Source: Kiritimatiellia bacterium (GTDB lineage: Bacteria; Verrucomicrobiota; Kiritimatiellia; CAIVKH01). Taken from it: DNA of 64,000 nucleotides. The DNA lies in the NCBI GenBank assembly GCA_027493775.1, contig JAOSKE010000002.1, positions 124,001 to 188,000 on the forward strand, given 5' to 3'. This document shows positions 21,341 through 30,425 of the stretch, piece by piece; position 1 is the stretch's first letter; every line of letters begins with the position of its first letter. The notes under the pieces were generated by a model. The model saw nothing but the letters and a program-made list of their open reading frames with translations, searched no databases and had not been told where the DNA came from. A program made the translations under genes and the position numbers.

Positions 21341-21985
21341 GCGACCATCCTCCAGTCGAAGTTTTCACGCTGGAAGTCAGCGCATTTGCTTCCAACTGCC
21401 ACTTCATCCATCCCGTCGGCACCAGTGCTGTGCTGGTGGTGGATCCGGGTGGCGATGCGGATGCCATTCTCGATGTGCTCGATAAACAGGGTTGGCGCGT
21501 AGCCCTCTATCTACTCACGCACGGTCACATGGATCACGTCGGCGCCCTCGCGGAAGTAGTCGAGCGACACCCTGCTCCGACCGCGATGCACCCGAAGGAT
21601 ACAGCATGGGCGTTCGGGCCAAAAATACGATGCCGCCATTTTTTCCCGAGCCGCCACGCGCCGCTAAAATTGATCGCGAATTACTGGAAGGCCAGCACTG
21701 GGAGGATTTGAACCTCCCTTACGAAGTGTGGGAAACCCCGGTCACTCGGTCGGCAGCGTAAGTTTCATTTTTCACAAACACGGATTGCTCTTCCCCGGCG
21801 ATGTCTTGTTTGCAGACTCCGTTGGGCGCTCCGACCTGCCCGGTGGCGACACCCGCACACTCACTCAATCGCTGCGTCGCCTCCTCACTCTGCCCGATGA
21901 AACGCGTGTCTTCCCCGGCCATGGCCCGGCGACATCTATTGGACGAGAGCGCAAACACAATCCGTTTTTACAAACCCTTCGATAG
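21337..21985 (+). CDS. Metallo-beta-lactamase fold hydrolase, glyoxalase II/YcbL-like (two apparent frameshifts)
   Basis: About 216 residues when repaired. THGHMDHVGA supplies the HxHxDH zinc motif. PGHSVGSVSFIF and LFPGDVLFADSVGRSDLPGG give the third His and bridging Asp, and VFPGHGP the last His. This motif order is that of YcbL and glyoxalase II-like thioesterases. The frame breaks at 21621-21625 (five A should be six) and 21736-21739 (four C should be five); after repair the text reads FGPKNTMPPFFPEPPRAAKI and VWETPGHSVGS. The start is TTG at 21337, overlapping the DUF5989 stop. The substrate is unknown. Convergent with ftsZ. Confidence 0.82.
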
Positions 21986-22015
21986 CCGCTCGACGCATCG
22001 GAGAGCTATAGGTGT

Positions 22016-23215
22016 TCAGGTTTCAAACGAGAGTTTTTGACCGCGGCGGATAAAGGTCGGGATATCGAGGTCTTCGCCATTTATCATCGTCGGCGAAGAT
22101 TTTCCGAACGGTCCGCGGTCGGGCGGTTTCTTCTCATCCAACGGAAGCTCGGGTTGAAGCTCATCTCCCCTAGCTGCGGCTTTATGGGTTGTCGCCTCTG
22201 GCGCAGGCGCAACTTCCGCGCGATCTTCGCCCCACTGTTCGGACGCGAGCAGTGTAATGGTCACCCGCTCGCGACGCGCCGGGTCCACAAGCGCGCCCAT
22301 GCTGATGTGCGCGTTCGGGCGCACATGCTGGGTGATTTCGCCCATGATCCCCTGCATATCGGAAAGCGTCAAATCCGGCCCGCCGGCAACATTCACCAAC
22401 ACGCCTTCCGCTTCCGAGAGCAGTCGCCCGCCCTCCAGCAACGGACTGCCCAACAAATTACGCAACGCGCTTGCGACACGTGCGGAGCCTTCAGCTTCCG
22501 CATAGGCAAAGGACAGTGCGCCGCCGCTTCGCTCGGCCAGTTCGCGAATGTCTGCAAAGGTAATATTCATCACTCCCGCGCGGGTGAGCAGATGCCACAA
22601 GGCAAAAATGCCTTCCGCGAGCATTCCGTCGGATATGGCGAAGACCTCTTCAATCGGTGTATTCTCATCGGCGAGTTTCAACAGGCGATCATTCGGTTGA
22701 GTGATCACCGCTCCGGCGTGTCGCCGCAAGAGGCGAACGCCTTCATCCGCCTGACGACGTTTACCATCGCCCTCAACCGAAAACGGGAGACTCACGAAAG
22801 CAAGCGTAAGAATACCCAGCTCGCGTGCCGTCTTCGCAATGACCGGCAGCGCGCCCGTCGCAGTGCCACGGCCCATGCCGCCGGTGAGAACCAGGAGGTC
22901 CACACCCGCAAGCATCTCCTGTATTGCAGAAATACTTTCCTCCGCCGCAAGTCGGCCGGAGTGAACATCGCTTCCCGCGCCAAGTCCGCCGGTTGTTTTT
23001 TCGCCGATCAGAACGGTGCGCGGCACATCGCAAACGGACAGCGCCTGCGCGTCGGTATTGACCGCAACCACCGCCGGACCTTCGCTGCTCCATCGGTGCA
23101 TCATACGAACAACGCTGTTACAGCCGGCGCCGCCGACTCCCATCACGAGTACGCGGCTGCGGGGTTTAATATCCGGCGGCGGAAACAACTGTAGCGGTGG
23201 ACGCATCTGACTCAT
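22016..23215 (-). CDS. ftsZ: Cell division GTPase FtsZ (divergent signature)
   Basis: A 399-residue tubulin homologue that forms the Z ring. VMGVGGAGCNSVVRMM begins the Rossmann-like GTPase domain. The tubulin signature reads GGMGRGTATGALPVIA, where most FtsZ have GMGGGTGTGAAP: two glycines are replaced (by Arg and Ala). In the T7 loop the usual N-x-D-F-A-D is NITFADIREL, so the first catalytic Asp is Thr while the second is kept. After a Pro/Ala-rich linker the FtsA/ZipA-binding tail is normal (EDLDIPTFIRRG). The start overlaps the ftsA stop by four bases. It is last in the fts cluster. Confidence 0.95.
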   Translation of the reverse strand: MSQMRPPLQLFPPPDIKPRSRVLVMGVGGAGCNSVVRMMHRWSSEGPAVVAVNTDAQALSVCDVPRTVLIGEKTTGGLGAGSDVHSGRLAAEESISAIQEMLAGVDLLVLTGGMGRGTATGALPVIAKTARELGILTLAFVSLPFSVEGDGKRRQADEGVRLLRRHAGAVITQPNDRLLKLADENTPIEEVFAISDGMLAEGIFALWHLLTRAGVMNITFADIRELAERSGGALSFAYAEAEGSARVASALRNLLGSPLLEGGRLLSEAEGVLVNVAGGPDLTLSDMQGIMGEITQHVRPNAHISMGALVDPARRERVTITLLASEQWGEDRAEVAPAPEATTHKAAARGDELQPELPLDEKKPPDRGPFGKSSPTMINGEDLDIPTFIRRGQKLSFET

Positions 23216-24417
23216 CGGTTCCCCAAGAACGATCCTAAAAATGATAGTATTTTGGGTTTGCGGCGGCTGTTTTGCTGCGCGGCCATGCGCAACAAGCCGA
23301 TGGCGCTCGCATACTGCGGGCCGTCAGTCGCCAGCGCCACCCCACTCACGTCCTTTGGCTGTCCCAATTGACAGGGCAGATTGAACACCCGTTCCGCAAG
23401 CTCGGTCACCCCGCGCAAATACGCGCCGCCGCCGGTAAGCACCACACCGCGCCCGAGATGATGCAGCAGCTCCTTGCGCTCCAGCTCATCACGGACCAGC
23501 GACAGGGTTTCCTCCATGCGATGATGGGTAATCGTCTGCAAGTCACCCAGCCGTACATAGCGACCGCGCCCAGAGGATTCCGGTGTAAGCTCGATATGCT
23601 CGCCTCGGCGTCGCAGGTCAATCACCGCGCTGCCGCATTGCTCCTTGAGACGCTCAGCCTGCGACAGTGTAATCTTCAGACCACGCGCAAGATCGTTCGT
23701 CAGATGATCACCGCCCACTGCAAATGAACCAGCTGCGGCGATAGTCTGTCTCGCGTAAGCAATATAATTTGTGCTGCCGCCGCCGAGGTCAATAACCACC
23801 GCGCCCTGCTGTTTTTCCTCCGGCGCAAGCACGGCAAGCGCGGCGCAAAGCCCCGAAGCCGCGATGATCTCAACATCCACACTCGCGCTTTTGGCGACTT
23901 TGACCAGATTCCGAAGCCATACGGAGGAGGCGTAGAGAATCAACATTTTCACACCGATCTTGTCGCCCTCGAGTCCCGTCGGATTGAGAACCTCCGTCTG
24001 GTCATTAATCGTGAAACTCTGCGGAATCGAATGAACAAGTTCGTAATCTTCCGGCAAATTTACAGTGCGCGCCACCTCCAGAACATGACTCACATCTTCC
24101 CGCGTAATTTCTCCACCGTCCTCCAGCGGGATACTGGCACTGTTCATAATCGTCCGCAGGTTCCCGCCTGAAACCAGCAGGTTCACCTGTTTGATTCCGA
24201 CCTTGGCGTTCTCCTCCGCTTGGGCAATGGCATATTCCGCGCCGGCAAGCGCGGCGTCGAAATCAATAATCTCGCTCTTCCGAATGCCCTGCGAAGGCGC
24301 CTCGCCTAGGCCCAGCAGCATAAGGTGATTATCCTCACGCAACTCGCCCACCAGCGCACGAGTCTTCGTCGTCCCCAGTTCGAGGGCCACAACAATGGGT
24401 TGATCGCGAAATCCCAT
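23212..24417 (-). CDS. ftsA: Cell division protein FtsA
   Basis: A 401-residue actin-like protein tethering FtsZ to the membrane. The phosphate-1 motif is VVALELGTTKTRALVGEL; phosphate-2 is VVIDLGGGSTNYIAY; the adenosine motif is GVVLTGGGAYLRGV. The FtsA-specific 1C domain (SHU region) lies between, with IPQSFTINDQTEVLNPTG. The C-terminus ends in a basic amphipathic stretch (RRKPKILSFLGSFLGNR), the usual membrane-targeting helix. ftsQ lies two bases upstream and the ftsZ start overlaps the stop, giving tight coupling of the three genes. Confidence 0.96.
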   Translation of the reverse strand: MGFRDQPIVVALELGTTKTRALVGELREDNHLMLLGLGEAPSQGIRKSEIIDFDAALAGAEYAIAQAEENAKVGIKQVNLLVSGGNLRTIMNSASIPLEDGGEITREDVSHVLEVARTVNLPEDYELVHSIPQSFTINDQTEVLNPTGLEGDKIGVKMLILYASSVWLRNLVKVAKSASVDVEIIAASGLCAALAVLAPEEKQQGAVVIDLGGGSTNYIAYARQTIAAAGSFAVGGDHLTNDLARGLKITLSQAERLKEQCGSAVIDLRRRGEHIELTPESSGRGRYVRLGDLQTITHHRMEETLSLVRDELERKELLHHLGRGVVLTGGGAYLRGVTELAERVFNLPCQLGQPKDVSGVALATDGPQYASAIGLLRMAAQQNSRRKPKILSFLGSFLGNR

Positions 24418-24419
24418 AA

Positions 24420-25295
24420 TCAGCGCGCGCGCGCCTCCATAGCCGCGCGTGAACGCACGGGAAAGTTTTTGTCCACAGTCAAATCGGCGTATTCGATTTC
24501 CTGGTCAAACTCCTGGTGCGTGACAACAAGGTCTGCCAGTTTCTCCAATCGCCACTTTAATCGGTCGCGCCCCATGTCCACTCTTGCGCCCGAGGTTAGT
24601 CGTAATTCGAGATAATCGGGATTGCCCACCTTGATGGACTCTATTTTCAGCAATGCGTTCAGGCGTGCCTGTCCGGATAAATCGAGCGTGCGCAGGGCGT
24701 CGAGCGTCTTTTCGTCACGAATCACACTTCCGGGCGCAACTCCGCTCTCGCTCCCTCCACTGATCAGGGGAAGGCCCCTGCCGACATTCGGGTCGAGGAT
24801 ATGGCCGTCGCCATCCACGGGCATCGGTCGTCCGTACGCGCCCTCTTTGATGAGCGCGATCGGCGTCCGCTCCTGCACGTTAATCACCAGCGTATCCGGC
24901 AGCTTACGACGCACCTCTGCGCGGCGCACGCGGGGTGTGCGCTCCAGATTCCGCACGATTTGCGAAATGTTCACCGCAAACAAGTTCTGCCCTTCGGAGA
25001 CCCTGGCATATTGGCGCAGATGCGCGGATGAAAGAGTGCCGGTTGACGTCACCTCAATTTGTTGAATAACGAACCGGTCATTCTCCGCGAACAAGCGATC
25101 GCCCGCGCGCGATATGCCAAACATCGAAGCCCAAACGATTCCCACCAACACGGCCAGAATCAACACCACCGCGCCCACTTTATTCACGCCGGCGCGCCCT
25201 TTTGTTTTGGCGCGGGCGCTGACCTGCAAGGCCGATCCGCGTGCGCGATTCCTCCGCACATTGACTCGCTTGTCTTTTTTCCTAAAAAACAACAT
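24420..25295 (-). CDS. ftsQ: Cell division protein FtsQ
   Basis: A 291-residue bitopic division protein. A basic N-terminal tail (about 40 residues, rich in Arg/Lys) precedes one transmembrane helix (VGAVVLILAVLVGIVWASMF). A periplasmic POTRA domain follows (FVIQQIEVTSTGTLSSAHLR, then LERTPRVRRAEVRRKLPDTL) and then the beta domain (VQERTPIALI). Family proteins bridge FtsB/FtsL with the septal synthase. No FtsW, FtsL or FtsI genes are in the window. ddl ends ten bases upstream. Confidence 0.92.
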   Translation of the reverse strand: MLFFRKKDKRVNVRRNRARGSALQVSARAKTKGRAGVNKVGAVVLILAVLVGIVWASMFGISRAGDRLFAENDRFVIQQIEVTSTGTLSSAHLRQYARVSEGQNLFAVNISQIVRNLERTPRVRRAEVRRKLPDTLVINVQERTPIALIKEGAYGRPMPVDGDGHILDPNVGRGLPLISGGSESGVAPGSVIRDEKTLDALRTLDLSGQARLNALLKIESIKVGNPDYLELRLTSGARVDMGRDRLKWRLEKLADLVVTHQEFDQEIEYADLTVDKNFPVRSRAAMEARAR

Positions 25296-25305
25296 TCACA
25301 CCCCT

Positions 25306-26196
25306 TCAACACTCGGCAAGGTTCAAAATCTTCTCACACAACGCGCCGAACTCAAGACCTGCGGAGCGCGCGGCTTTCGGCAACAGGCTGGTTTCCGTAA
25401 AGCCCGGAATTGTGTTCAATTCCAGCACGTACGCACAACCTTCGGAGGTCAGGCGAATATCCACTCGTCCCATTCCGCGACAGCCCAGCGACACAAACGT
25501 GCGCCATGCAAGTTCCTGACAGCTTCGCGCAATCTCCGCATCCAGCGGCGCCGGCACGAGATATTCCGTCACGTTCTTCGTGTACTTCGCGCGGTAATCG
25601 TAGTACCCCTCCGGCGCGCGTATTTCAATCACAGGCAACACTTGATTGCCGACAATTCCCACCGTCAACTCCGCGCCGGGGATAAACGTTTCAACCACGA
25701 CCTCTTCATCGTAGCGTAACGCGGAAGCCAGCGCAGCATCCCATTCGCTTTCGTCGAAAACTTTCGATATGCCAATGCTCGATCCCTGTCTCGCGGGTTT
25801 CACCACCACGGGCAGGGGCAGCGTCCGTACGCCGCCTCGCTTCAAAATTTCGTAATGCGCGGTGGAAATGCCGTCGCGCTCAAACACGCGCTTGGTCGCG
25901 ACTTTATCAAACGCCATCCGGCTCGCCACCGAACCGGAGCCGGTGAACGGAACTCCCTTCGCCTCGAGTAATCCCTGGAGTTCGCCATCCTCACCGAAGG
26001 TCCCATGCAGCGCGATGAATACCGCTTCCACACCGGCAGGCAGATCAACTTCCTTGTCGGCAAGGTCCAGTTCGGCCACATCGTAATCAAGCGCACGCAG
26101 CGCATTCGCAATCGCTGCGCCGGATTTAAGGGAGACCTCGCGCTCGGCGGAAGGCCCGCCTTTCAACACGGCTATGCGTCTAAATCGCTTGTCCAT
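25306..26196 (-). CDS. ddl: D-alanine--D-alanine ligase
   Basis: A 296-residue ATP-grasp enzyme that joins two D-alanines for the peptidoglycan stem peptide. VLKGGPSAEREVSLKSG is the N-terminal signature, FIALHGTFGEDGELQGLLE the second, and PLPVVVKPARQGSSIGISKV the ATP-grasp loop. GYYDYRAKYT is the omega loop, and VLELNTIPGFTETSLLPKAA the C-terminal metal-binding signature. Length is normal. It lies between murC and ftsQ, as in many dcw clusters. MurB, often found beside it, is absent. Confidence 0.96.
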   Translation of the reverse strand: MDKRFRRIAVLKGGPSAEREVSLKSGAAIANALRALDYDVAELDLADKEVDLPAGVEAVFIALHGTFGEDGELQGLLEAKGVPFTGSGSVASRMAFDKVATKRVFERDGISTAHYEILKRGGVRTLPLPVVVKPARQGSSIGISKVFDESEWDAALASALRYDEEVVVETFIPGAELTVGIVGNQVLPVIEIRAPEGYYDYRAKYTKNVTEYLVPAPLDAEIARSCQELAWRTFVSLGCRGMGRVDIRLTSEGCAYVLELNTIPGFTETSLLPKAARSAGLEFGALCEKILNLAEC

Positions 26197-26203
26197 TTTC
26201 CGG

Positions 26204-27631
26204 CTACTTCAACTGTGTGTCGAGTTCCTCGGCGGCCCATGTTGCGATCTTCTCCACATCGCCCGCGCCAACGATCAACAGCACATCTCCTTCACGCCAT
26301 TTGTTGCGAATCATCTCCCACGCTTCAAGCAAGGAGTGCGCGAGTGAAACATTCGGCGGATGCGTTGTGAAATGCGGAAGCAAATCCGCGCTAGTCCCCC
26401 CCGCCACCGGCGGCTCCGACGCCGCATAAACCGGCGTCAGCACCAACTCATCCACTCCCTCGAACGATGCGGGGAACGACGCCGCCAATGCGACGGTTCG
26501 GGTGAATCGGTGCGGCTGATACACCATCAGAATCCGGCGACCGCCCAGCTTTTTCGCCTGTTCCATTAAGGCTCGGATTTCGGTCGGATGATGCGCATAG
26601 TCCAACACAACAGTTCTTCCCCGTGCGTGGGCGACAATTTGGAAGCGACGCCGCACGGAAGAGAATGTTGCCAAAGCTGCGGAAGCAGGTTCAAACGAGA
26701 TGCCCAATTCCATAGCCATCCCCAACGCGCCCAGCGCATTTAAAACATTCGTCCGTCCGGGAATATTCAGTGTCATCTTTCCGAGCGATCTGCCGACGCG
26801 CTCTACGGTGACACTCGTGGACATCCCGGTTTCCCGATAGTTCGTTGCGCGCAATTCGGCATCTTCGGAAAAACCAAAGGCATGGGCTCCCGGATGATCT
26901 GCGGCAACGGCTCGCGCGCCCGGATCGTCCGCGCAATACCGGACACTGCCGCGGGTTCGCTCGACAAACCGGCGAAAACACGCGTGTAGCGCGGCCTCTG
27001 TTTGAAAAAAGTCAACGTGATCCAATTCCAAGTTTGTGATGATCGCATGTTCCGCTTCATACACGGAGAGGGTGCCGTCGCTTTCATCCGCCTCAACCAC
27101 CAGCGGCCCGTTTTCGCTAAATTCCGAAACGATACCGGCGCCGTTAATTTCGCCACCAATCGCAAAGCCCGCCGCGCAGCCGCTCTCGCGCAAAATATGC
27201 GCGAGCATCGCTGTCGTCGTCGTCTTTCCGTGACTGCCCGCAACCGCAACGGAGGCGCGATTGCGCAGCAACGCCGCAAGCATGATCCCGCGCGCGAAAA
27301 TCGGAAGACCCAGCGCGCGGGCCTCCACAAGCTCCGGCTCTAATTCGTGGACAGCGGGACTGCGGACAACAAACTGCAAGTTTCGAGTCACGTGCTCCGG
27401 CGAGTGGCCAACTTTCGTGGCAATGCCAAGCTCCTCCAAATGCTGCGTCACCCTGCTCATCCGTATATCACAGCCGCTCACCAAATAACCGCGCCCTTGA
27501 AGTTGTACAGCCAGCGCTGCCATGCCCACACCGCCGATACCGAGCAAGTGCGCATGACCGGGTGACGCCGAAAGCAGGCGCCGCGCAGCGCAATAACTCT
27601 CCTCCAATTTCGGCCAGCCCGGCGGGTTCAC
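26204..27631 (-). CDS. murC: UDP-N-acetylmuramate--L-alanine ligase
   Basis: Adds the first stem-peptide amino acid to UDP-MurNAc. I place the start at the GTG at 27631, which overlaps the murG stop (GTGA), giving 475 residues. The open frame runs further upstream but that part is antisense-like sequence over murG. HLLGIGGVGMAALAVQLQGR is the N-terminal UDP-binding loop, VAGSHGKTTTTAMLAHIL the P-loop, NLELDHVDFF and VLDYAHHPTEI later Mur ligase motifs. Convention places ddl eight bases downstream. No sign of a fused MurB domain. Confidence 0.95.
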   Translation of the reverse strand: MNPPGWPKLEESYCAARRLLSASPGHAHLLGIGGVGMAALAVQLQGRGYLVSGCDIRMSRVTQHLEELGIATKVGHSPEHVTRNLQFVVRSPAVHELEPELVEARALGLPIFARGIMLAALLRNRASVAVAGSHGKTTTTAMLAHILRESGCAAGFAIGGEINGAGIVSEFSENGPLVVEADESDGTLSVYEAEHAIITNLELDHVDFFQTEAALHACFRRFVERTRGSVRYCADDPGARAVAADHPGAHAFGFSEDAELRATNYRETGMSTSVTVERVGRSLGKMTLNIPGRTNVLNALGALGMAMELGISFEPASAALATFSSVRRRFQIVAHARGRTVVLDYAHHPTEIRALMEQAKKLGGRRILMVYQPHRFTRTVALAASFPASFEGVDELVLTPVYAASEPPVAGGTSADLLPHFTTHPPNVSLAHSLLEAWEMIRNKWREGDVLLIVGAGDVEKIATWAAEELDTQLK

Positions 27632-28707
27632 GACACGGTTCGCTCCACAAGATCCGCCAGGGCCGACGCGCCACTCGACTGTGCGCGGGAGAGCGCAGCG
27701 CGGCTCATTTGCCCGCGTTTCGCCGTGTTCGGCAAACGCGCGGCGAGGTATTCCGCAAGCCAATCGGACGCAACATCCGCGTCTGCGACAACATCCGCCG
27801 CACCGCATTTCTCCATTGCGCGTGCGTTTTCAAACTGATGGTCTGATATCGCGTGCGGATAGGGAACCAGCAGCGAGGGCAAGCCGAACGCGGACAACTC
27901 AGCACACGACGCCGCCCCGGAGCGGGAGATTGCAAAATCCGCCTTCTTGTAAAGCTCGGGCATCTCATGCGTGAACGCGCGTACATCTGCGGCCAACCCG
28001 AGTTCTGCATAGCGCTCACGAACAACGGTTTCGTCGGCGCGGCCGGACAAATGAAGCACCCGCAGGCCGGGCAGCGAACGCGCAGTCGTGGCAAGCGCGG
28101 GAGGCGCTTCTCTATTCAAACGTTGCGCGCCGGCGCTACCGCCCATGACAAGCACAGTGCAAAGATCAGGTTTGAACTCGCGCGGTGGCAACGCGGCAGC
28201 GGCCGCTTCAATATCGCGACGAAGCGGCATTCCCGTCTGAACAAGATTTGCGCGGCGGAGATAGAATGAAGTCCCATCGAATGAAATTCCGACCGCCTTC
28301 GCGCGGCGCGCAAAAAAACGCGTCGCCCGGCCGGGCACAACATTGGCCTCGTGCAGAACAACGGGAACACGCAAACGCAATGCTGCAAGAATCGGGCCTA
28401 CGGAAGCGTAGCTCCCCATTCCGAGCAAAACGTCCGGACGATTTTCCCGCATCCGGCGACGGCCTTCCGTACCCGCGCGATAGAGTGTCCACGCCGTACC
28501 CAGCGCGCGCAGGGAAAAGCGGGAACCAAAACCCGCCGCACAGAGCGTCACGCTCGGCCCCTTCCACCCCGCAGCTGCCGCCGATTCAATGCTTTTTCCT
28601 GCAAGCCAGAGCGTGACTTCATGGCCGCGACGAACCAGTTCGTCCGCCGTCGCAATGCCGGGAAAAATGTGGCCGCCGGTTCCGCCGCACGCAACGGCGA
28701 CCTTCAT
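27628..28707 (-). CDS. murG: UDP-N-acetylglucosamine--N-acetylmuramyl-(pentapeptide) transferase MurG
   Basis: A 359-residue peripheral membrane glycosyltransferase that makes lipid II from lipid I. The ATG at 28707 gives MKVAVACGGTGGHIFPGIA, the glycine-rich G-loop with the catalytic His. The second G-loop is VLVMGGSAGAQRLN, and ISRSGAASCAELSAFGLPSL supplies the UDP-GlcNAc site. The frame is open upstream but lacks homology, so 28707 is chosen. It overlaps the ogt stop by four bases and the murC start by four. Confidence 0.96.
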   Translation of the reverse strand: MKVAVACGGTGGHIFPGIATADELVRRGHEVTLWLAGKSIESAAAAGWKGPSVTLCAAGFGSRFSLRALGTAWTLYRAGTEGRRRMRENRPDVLLGMGSYASVGPILAALRLRVPVVLHEANVVPGRATRFFARRAKAVGISFDGTSFYLRRANLVQTGMPLRRDIEAAAAALPPREFKPDLCTVLVMGGSAGAQRLNREAPPALATTARSLPGLRVLHLSGRADETVVRERYAELGLAADVRAFTHEMPELYKKADFAISRSGAASCAELSAFGLPSLLVPYPHAISDHQFENARAMEKCGAADVVADADVASDWLAEYLAARLPNTAKRGQMSRAALSRAQSSGASALADLVERTVS

Positions 28708-29157
28708 CGAGCCGCCTCGACCCTCAGCAGATGGCGCTTCCACGCGAGTCCCGAAGAAAATCCGCCCAATCCACCATCGGAAGCAAGCACGCGATGACAA
28801 GGAGTGAACAGCGGCAACGGGTTTCTCGCACAAGCTTGACCCGCCGCGCGAACCGCATCCGCGCTTCCGGCATATTTTGCGAGTTCATGGTAAGTCAGTG
28901 TTTTGCCCGCAGGTATATCCCGCATGGCAGCGCGGCACGCGCGAAAAAAAGGGCGCAGAATCTTCGGCCAGCGGCGGCAGCGCGGCCGTGCGGCCCTCAA
29001 GGGCCGCGCGAATAAAACGCGAGGCTTGTTTGAGCGCCTTTTCATCGGTGGCCACCGCAATATGCGTCTTCTCGCCACGAACACTCAACGAAGTGGAGGG
29101 CTCGCGCTCCAGATAGGGCATGTCGCACGACACAAGTTTTCCGCCCTGCGCCACCAC
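28704..29157 (-). CDS. ogt: Methylated-DNA--protein-cysteine methyltransferase (apparent frameshift)
   Basis: Suicidal repair of O6-alkylguanine. After repair the protein has about 150 residues, from a GTG at 29157 (MVAQGGKLVSCDMPYLERE). The C-terminal domain has KTLTYHELAKYAGSADAVRA, the arginine finger-type NPLPLFTPCHRVLASDG with the acceptor Cys in PCHRV, and GGFSSGLAWKRHLL. The frame breaks at 28944-28950, where seven A (T on the coding strand) should be six. It shows partial overlap with murG at its 3' end, so it sits inside the leftward wall/division unit, an unusual partner for these genes. Confidence 0.88.
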
Positions 29158-29219
29158 ATGAATGGGAGCCCCACGTCGTATCTAGGGTTAACGTGCTGTC
29201 GGTCTTTTTGCCCATACGC

Positions 29220-29630
29220 TTAAAATACCACGTGAAAAACGATGTAGGCCGCAAGAATCACGACAATCATCATAAAAATCGCCCTGTTCCGCTGATTGCG
29301 GCGGGCGCGGGCGAGCGGCTTTGTTTTGACAAAACTTCCGCTCGCAAAATAACTCGCAAATCGTTCGTTGCCACGCGGATCAGCTTGCCGGGGAGTTTCA
29401 ACCGCCTGCTGCAACGCTGGCGGCGGGTCACCGGGCGGCTCGGCGACAGGTTGTGCAGGCCGTGCGCCCCAACCAGGTGAAGAGCGCGCTTGGACAGCCT
29501 CCGCCTCGCCCCGCTCCAATTTACGCAGATGCCTGCTGACGTCCTTCATGGACTGGCGCAAAAGTCGCTCTTCCTCCTCCAATTCCTGGAGGCGGCGCGA
29601 AAACGGCCCTCTCTGCTCTGCCTTTGCCAT
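29220..29630 (-). CDS. Hypothetical tail-anchored coiled-coil protein
   Basis: A 136-residue protein with no recognised domain. Residues 1-45 form a charged coiled coil (LQELEEEERLLRQSMKDVSR). Then comes a Pro/Ala-rich linker, then a basic stretch (RARRNQRNRA) and a single C-terminal transmembrane helix ending FHVVF. This is a tail-anchored architecture with the coiled coil in the cytoplasm. It is three bases from the next upstream gene, which has the same coiled coil plus C-terminal helix layout, so the two may be partners. Confidence 0.6.
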   Translation of the reverse strand: MAKAEQRGPFSRRLQELEEEERLLRQSMKDVSRHLRKLERGEAEAVQARSSPGWGARPAQPVAEPPGDPPPALQQAVETPRQADPRGNERFASYFASGSFVKTKPLARARRNQRNRAIFMMIVVILAAYIVFHVVF

Positions 29631-29633
29631 GGA

Positions 29634-30386
29634 TCAAAACAGCCCGATAAACTTCGTGATGAAAAATATCAGCGAGAGCGCAACAATCACAATCAAGAGC
29701 GGAAGGCTCGCCGCGAGGCCGATTTTGAACCAGTGCGAAAAATCTTTTTCCCCACCCTCTTCGATCACGCGCTCGTCAAAAATCATCGCGCGATTCCCCG
29801 TCGCAACAGGGGGCGGCTCGGGCTTTGCGGCTTCGACCTTGGCCATTGCCCGGTTGTATTCCATCCGCGCCTGCTCCAACACACTGAGACTCGTACCCAG
29901 CTCGTCGCGAATACCGTCCTCCGACCAGCCTTCTTCCTGCAGCGACTCGATCACCGACAACTGCTCCTTGAAACGCAGGCGCGTTGCGCCAAGAAGTTCC
30001 ACCATTCGCTGCGCGTCCACTTCCTTTCGCTCCAACGCAACAAGGCTGCGTTTGAGTTGCTCGGTCATTTCGCGCTTGCCGCGCTCGTAATCGTCCTGCC
30101 GCTTGCGCAAATCTTCGAGTTCCCGTTTTTCCGATTCGAGTTGCTCCTGACGTTTGCGCAACCGCTCCAACTCCTGCGCCGCCAGCGCGGACTGCGTATC
30201 CACTTCTTTACGATGGCGGGCAAGGCGAGTCAGATTGAAATCAGACACCGCACGAACGGGCACCTCACCGCTATCCGGCGGATCGCCCATGTTCTCGACA
30301 GGCTCATCGCCCGGCCCCATTTTGATACGCTTCGCGCCATCGCGCGGGCGCACCAAATCGCTGTCAAAAAAATCTGTTCCCGACAT
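29634..30386 (-). CDS. Hypothetical coiled-coil protein with C-terminal membrane anchor
   Basis: A 250-residue protein. The ATG at 30386 follows GGAGGAGAAGG. An acidic N-terminus (MSGTDFFDSDLVRPRDG) is followed by a long heptad-rich coiled coil from about residue 60 to 165 (RHRKEVDTQSALAAQELERL). The C-terminal helix (IGLAASLPLLIVIVALSLIF) is the only membrane segment. No family is recognised. Its place between a LysM lipoprotein and wall-synthesis genes suggests an envelope or division scaffold, which is an inference only. Confidence 0.6.
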   Translation of the reverse strand: MSGTDFFDSDLVRPRDGAKRIKMGPGDEPVENMGDPPDSGEVPVRAVSDFNLTRLARHRKEVDTQSALAAQELERLRKRQEQLESEKRELEDLRKRQDDYERGKREMTEQLKRSLVALERKEVDAQRMVELLGATRLRFKEQLSVIESLQEEGWSEDGIRDELGTSLSVLEQARMEYNRAMAKVEAAKPEPPPVATGNRAMIFDERVIEEGGEKDFSHWFKIGLAASLPLLIVIVALSLIFFITKFIGLF

Positions 30387-30425
30387 GTCCTTCTCCTCCG
30401 CCTTCTCGCAAGGCGGCACAACCTT

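Noticed and set aside
27632..27808. Longer MurC start upstream of 27631
   Set aside because: The extra residues are a shadow of murG; the GTG overlapping the murG stop is the natural start.
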